A DNA stretch of 64,000 bases from Candidatus Competibacteraceae bacterium (GTDB lineage: Bacteria > Pseudomonadota > Gammaproteobacteria > Competibacterales > Competibacteraceae). Below are positions 60,244 to 64,000 of this stretch, in pieces (position 1 is the stretch's first letter; each line of letters opens with the position of its first letter). Below the pieces are notes generated by a model. That model saw only the letters and a program-made list of their open reading frames with translations. It was not told where the DNA came from and searched no databases. Location of the stretch: assembly GCA_027492875.1 (NCBI GenBank), contig JAPUDV010000055.1:51699-115698 (forward strand), written 5' to 3'. The translations under genes were made by a program, and so were the position numbers.

Positions 60244-62406
60244 TCAGCTCCGGGCGGCGCGCTCCCGTTCCGCCGCCTGTTCGGCCTGGATCGCGGTGAG
60301 GGCGATGGTGAACACGATGTCTTCCACCAGCGCCCCGCGCGACAGGTCGTTCACCGGTTTGCGCAGCCCTTGCAGCATCGGGCCGATGCTGATCACGTCG
60401 GCGCTGCGCTGTACCGCCTTGTAGGTCGTATTGCCGGCGTTGAGGTCGGGGAAGATGAACACCGTGGCTCGGCCGGCGACCTGACTGTCGGGCGCCTTGC
60501 TTTGGGCCACCGCCTTGATCGCCGCCGCGTCGTATTGCAGGGGGCCGTCGATCAGCAGATCCGGCCGCCGTTCGCGGGCGATGCGGGTCGCCTCCTTGAC
60601 CTTTTCCACGTTGCTGCCGGCGCCGGAGGTGCCGGTGCTGTAGCTGAGCATCGCCACGCGCGGAGGAATGCCGAAGGCTTGGGCCGACTCGGCGCTTTGA
60701 ATGGCGATGTCGGCCAGTTCCTCGGCGTTTGGGTCGATGTTGATGGCGCAATCGCCGTAGACCAGCACCTGCTCCGGTAGGCACATGAAGAAGATCGATG
60801 ACACCAGCTTGACCTCGGGCGCGGTCTTGATCAGTTGCAGGGCCGGGCGGATGGTGTTGGCGGTGGTATGCACCGCGCCGGACACCAGTCCATCCACTTC
60901 GCCCAGTTGCAGCATGGTGGTGCCCAACACGACCGCGTCGTGCAGTTGTTCCTCGGCCAGTCCGGGGCTCAGCCCCTTGTCCTGGCGCAGCTCGACCATC
61001 GCGTCGATGTAGCGCGGGTCGATCTGAGCGGGGTCGATGATTTCGATGTCCGGCGGGATGACCATGCCGCGGCGGGCCGACAGTCGGTGCATGCGGCCGG
61101 CGTCGCCCATCAGCACGCAGCGGGCGATGTCGCGCTGGTGGCAGATGATCGCCGCCTCGATGGTGCGCGGTTCGTTGCCCTCGGGCAGGATGATGCGCTT
61201 GTTGGCGCTGCGGGCGCGTTCCACCAGCATGTGGCGGAAGGCCGGCGGGCTGAGCCGTCGTTCCTCGATCCGCGCCAGCAGTGGCTCGTGCCATTCCGGG
61301 ATGATATGCGAGGCGACCGCTTCCACCGCCCGCTGCATTCGGTCGTGGTCGTCGAGCGGGATTTCCAGGTTGATGTAGGGCAGGTACAGCACCGATTGCA
61401 TGGTGCTGTAGGGGATGGTCAGCACCGGCAGACCGGCGTCGAGCGCCGGGCCGCACAGCGTCCATACGCGCGGGTCGGGTTTGATGCCGCCGGTGAGCAG
61501 CACGGCCGCGACGTGGGTGCCGCTGATCGCCGCCATGCAGGCGGCCAGCAGTAAATCCTCGCGGTCGCCGGGCGTGATGACCATCGCGCCGGCGCGCAAT
61601 TCCTGGCAACTGTTGGCCAGGGTGCGGGCGCCCAGCGCGACATGGGTGACGCGGCGGTCCAACTGGCCTTCGTTGAGGATTTGCGCGCCGATCATGTGCA
61701 TGATGTCCCGCACGCGCGGCGCGATCAGGTCGCGTTGCCAGGGGATGCAGCCCAGCAGCTTGAAGGTCTCCGGCCAGCGCCGGGCGCACTCGGCTTGCAG
61801 CTCGGCCGCGTGGCCCTGGTCGGGGATCTCCTCGGCGCGGCTGAAATCGAAGCGGATATGGCCGGTGGGGTCCACCGGCGCATCCAGCAGGTTGACGATG
61901 CAGCCGATCATCCGCTCGTGGCGGATGCCGCCGTAGGCTTGAGCCACCACCTCCACCAGATCGGCCACTTGGCGCGGGTTGTCGCGGCCGGGGGCGGCAA
62001 CGATGATGATCCGGGCATCCAGGCTTTGCGCCATCCTGGCGTTCAGATGGGTGCTGTAGGACCGTTCCTCGGTATCCACCAGGCCTTCGACGATCACCAC
62101 GCTGGCTTTCTGGGCCGCGCGCTCGTAGCGGGCGATGACCTCCTCCAGCAGGATGTTTTCCCGATCGTGGCCGAGCAGGTTTTCCGCTTCGGCGGCCGGA
62201 ATCGGTTCCGGCGGGTTCAGGCTGGTGACGGCGCGCGCCAGCCGGGTCGAGCGCTCTGGCCCGGTGTCGGTGGCGTGCGGCTGGCTGATGGGCTTGCAGA
62301 AACCGACCGGAATACCCTTGCGGTCGAGTGCATGCACCAGACCCAGGGCGACGGTGGTCAGCCCGACCCGTTGTTCGGTGGGGACGACAAGAATTGCGGT
62401 GGCCAT
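60244..62406 (-). CDS. pta: Phosphate acetyltransferase (long form)
   Basis: Interconverts acetyl-CoA and acetyl phosphate. The 720-residue protein has the long architecture: an N-terminal P-loop-like regulatory domain (ILVVPTEQRVGLTTVALGL), a central DRTGG-like domain (residues 220-330) and the C-terminal PTA catalytic domain from about 390 (ANKRIILPEGNEPRTIEAA, DGLVSGAVHTTANTIRPALQLI, MLSYSTGTSGAG, VFIFPDLNAGNTTYKAVQR). These match E. coli Pta. The ATG at 62406 follows GAGGGAACGGTC. No ackA is next to it in the window. It shares strand with pncB upstream. Confidence 0.96.
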   Translation of the reverse strand: MATAILVVPTEQRVGLTTVALGLVHALDRKGIPVGFCKPISQPHATDTGPERSTRLARAVTSLNPPEPIPAAEAENLLGHDRENILLEEVIARYERAAQKASVVIVEGLVDTEERSYSTHLNARMAQSLDARIIIVAAPGRDNPRQVADLVEVVAQAYGGIRHERMIGCIVNLLDAPVDPTGHIRFDFSRAEEIPDQGHAAELQAECARRWPETFKLLGCIPWQRDLIAPRVRDIMHMIGAQILNEGQLDRRVTHVALGARTLANSCQELRAGAMVITPGDREDLLLAACMAAISGTHVAAVLLTGGIKPDPRVWTLCGPALDAGLPVLTIPYSTMQSVLYLPYINLEIPLDDHDRMQRAVEAVASHIIPEWHEPLLARIEERRLSPPAFRHMLVERARSANKRIILPEGNEPRTIEAAIICHQRDIARCVLMGDAGRMHRLSARRGMVIPPDIEIIDPAQIDPRYIDAMVELRQDKGLSPGLAEEQLHDAVVLGTTMLQLGEVDGLVSGAVHTTANTIRPALQLIKTAPEVKLVSSIFFMCLPEQVLVYGDCAINIDPNAEELADIAIQSAESAQAFGIPPRVAMLSYSTGTSGAGSNVEKVKEATRIARERRPDLLIDGPLQYDAAAIKAVAQSKAPDSQVAGRATVFIFPDLNAGNTTYKAVQRSADVISIGPMLQGLRKPVNDLSRGALVEDIVFTIALTAIQAEQAAERERAARS

Positions 62407-62546
62407 GACCGTTCCCTCGTGGGCGTAGCGATGTTGCGATGCAGCATAACATATATCGGTTTGGCCGTGAGTGTTTGGCGCGGTTTGAAGAAAGAAAGGA
62501 TCGAAGCGTGGGCGCGGTCGGACCCACGAGCCGCGAGAGGCGGGGA

Positions 62547-63884
62547 TCAGTGGGTTTCCTGGTCCAGCCGGGTGGCTAGTTCGCGCAGTTCTGGGGCGAT
62601 TGCGACCGGGTAGGGCGGTTCGCCTTGGCCGGCGCGCAGGGCAGGCGATAGCGCCGCCAGTTGCACGCGTACCCGATCACGAATGGCGTCCAACGGCTCC
62701 GGCGGTACCAGCCGACGGCCGTTTTCCATGACCTTGACCAGCAGGGGCTCACCTGGTCGTGGAGCGTTTTCCAAGCCCAGGCAGTCGCCGGCCAACTCGC
62801 CACGAGCCGTGAATTGCCGATATATCTGTTTGCGGCCGGGCCAGGTGGCCTTGCCTTCGGAACGCTTGCGTCGGGGCCGGTCGGCATATTCCTGGAGCTT
62901 GTAAACCAGGTCCAGCGTCGGGGCGTCGGTGGATGCGTCCAGCCGGGTGCCCATGCCGAAGCCGTCGATCGGCGCCCCCGCGGCCAGCAACTCGCGCAGG
63001 CGGTATTCGTCGAGATCGCCGCTGACCAGGAGGGTGACGTGCGTCAAATCGCCGGCATCGAGGATGCTTCGGACCCGGCGGGCGTGTTCGGCCAGGTCGC
63101 CGCTATCGATGCGCACGCCCCTGATCTTGATGCCGCGCTCGCGCAGGCGAGGGGCCAGCGCGACCAGCTTGCCGGCGGCGGCCTCGGTGTCGTAGGTGTC
63201 CAGCAGCAGCACCACGTTGCCGGGTTGTGCGGCGGCGAAATGCTCGAAGGCGTCCTCTTCCCGGTCGTGGGCCTGGATCAGCGAATGGGCCATGGTGCCG
63301 AATACGGGGATGTCGAAACGCATGCCGGCCAACACGGTGGCGCTGCCGGAAAAACCGGCCAGCCAGGCCGCCCGGGCGGCGAACAGGGCCGCCTCGGCGC
63401 CGTGGGCGCGGCGCATGCCGAAATCCACCAGCAGCTTGCCGGGCGCGGCCAGCACGCAGCGGGCCGCCTTGGACGCGATCAGGGTTTGGTAATGGAGCAG
63501 GTTGATGAGCCGGCTTTCTACCAGTTGCGCCTCGGGCAGCGGGGCGACGACCCGCAGGATCGGCTCGTTGGCGAAGAACGCCGTTCCCTCCGGCAGCGCA
63601 TGCACCGAGCCGGTGAAACGAAAGTTTTCCAGCGAAGCCACGAATCGCGGGCTGAAGCGGCCAAGGCCGGCCAGCCAGTCCAGTTCCTCGGTGGCGAACC
63701 GCAGGTTTTCCAGATAATCCAGCGCCTGCTCCAGACCGGCGGCGAGCAGGAACCCCCGTTCGGGAGGCAGCCGGCGGGCGAACAGCTCGAACACAGCCGG
63801 TTCCTGCATGCGTTCGGCGTAATAGGTCTGGAGCATGGTCAATTGGTAGAGATCGGTCAGCAGTGCGCTGTTTGCGAAGTTCAT
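62547..63884 (-). CDS. pncB: Nicotinate phosphoribosyltransferase
   Basis: Makes nicotinate mononucleotide from nicotinate and PRPP in NAD salvage. The 445-residue protein starts LLTDLYQLTMLQTYY, a hallmark of the family, and has FELFARRLPPERGFLLAAGLEQAL, the substrate region LINLLHYQTLIASKAARCVLAA, FGMRRAHGAEAALFAARAAWLAGFSGSA, the conserved GTMAHSLIQAHDREEDAF with the catalytic His, and GVRIDSGDLAEHARRVR. The C-terminus (KATWPGRKQIYR) is also typical. The start ATG at 63884 is clear. It is 140 bp upstream of pta on the same strand. Confidence 0.95.
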   Translation of the reverse strand: MNFANSALLTDLYQLTMLQTYYAERMQEPAVFELFARRLPPERGFLLAAGLEQALDYLENLRFATEELDWLAGLGRFSPRFVASLENFRFTGSVHALPEGTAFFANEPILRVVAPLPEAQLVESRLINLLHYQTLIASKAARCVLAAPGKLLVDFGMRRAHGAEAALFAARAAWLAGFSGSATVLAGMRFDIPVFGTMAHSLIQAHDREEDAFEHFAAAQPGNVVLLLDTYDTEAAAGKLVALAPRLRERGIKIRGVRIDSGDLAEHARRVRSILDAGDLTHVTLLVSGDLDEYRLRELLAAGAPIDGFGMGTRLDASTDAPTLDLVYKLQEYADRPRRKRSEGKATWPGRKQIYRQFTARGELAGDCLGLENAPRPGEPLLVKVMENGRRLVPPEPLDAIRDRVRVQLAALSPALRAGQGEPPYPVAIAPELRELATRLDQETH

Positions 63885-64000
63885 GAGCTTGCCTGTGTCG
63901 AGATCGCGGGCCGGCGCCGCTGTTGTGAATTGATGAATTTATGGCCGCCGCGGCCCCCCCGATCAAAGGGGTTGGGCGGCGGGAGAGGGGAACCACCACA

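Overview
The window is GC-rich, densely coded chromosomal DNA. Its genes suggest a gammaproteobacterium that stores carbon as polyhydroxyalkanoate (PHA): ubiC-ubiA, the order tkt-gap-pgk, parE and pepN, together with a class I PHA synthase, a phasin, a PHA-granule-region protein, a propionyl-CoA carboxylase pair and a WS/DGAT acyltransferase. A relative of the Competibacteraceae or Plasticicumulans is my guess (inference only; no 16S rRNA or phylogeny is available here).

Layout. 1-955: 3' end of an alternative (N-type) F1Fo ATPase operon whose alpha subunit has Trp where the arginine finger is expected and whose gamma subunit lacks its N-terminal half. 963-5404: pyrF, tRNA-Asn, a HIT protein, an alpha/beta hydrolase, an ABM-fold protein and ubiC-ubiA. 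5609-11496: a CPA2 antiporter and tkt-gap-pgk. 12015-16127: an RNA-binding protein, parE, a secreted cache-like protein and a gamma carbonic anhydrase. 16129-20053: MoxR / DUF58 / TgpA-type transglutaminase operon. 20219-26010: pepN, phasin, phaC, bacteriohemerythrin. 26119-29651: propionyl-CoA carboxylase subunits. 30071-35483 (minus strand): PepSY, response regulator, histidine kinase, EEP-family phosphatase/nuclease, hisC and a Nif3-like protein. 35694-41434: an unknown secreted protein, two overlapping P-loop GTPases and an ABC exporter. 41810-44523: acyl-CoA ligase, an FFL(D/E)ELY-motif protein and a PHA-granule-region protein. 44554-50542: a secreted family I.5-like lipase, a single-chain type ISP/IIG-like restriction-modification enzyme and an AarF kinase. 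50839-55123: WS/DGAT and a large ExeA-type AAA ATPase with two C-terminal FHA-like domains. 55104-58542 (minus strand): PepSY, cytochrome b561, PepSY, response regulator, histidine kinase. 58920-63884: a small protein made of two near-identical repeats, a SAM methyltransferase, pta and pncB.

How it fits together. Many genes turn on acyl-CoA and storage polymer: pccAB and the acyl-CoA ligase handle acyl-CoA pools, phaC and the phasin make and coat PHA, WS/DGAT can make neutral lipids, the lipase releases fatty acids, and pta links acetyl-CoA to acetyl phosphate. Two PepSY/response-regulator/kinase cassettes of the same gene order point to envelope sensing.

Non-coding structure worth attention: a dispersed intergenic repeat of about 95 bp (two full copies, one degenerate, one partial), a 112-bp element with perfect 11-bp terminal inverted repeats, and a perfect 13-bp inverted repeat over the phasin promoter. 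The strongest candidates for undescribed biology are the AAA-FHA protein, the GTPase pair and the duplicated small protein.
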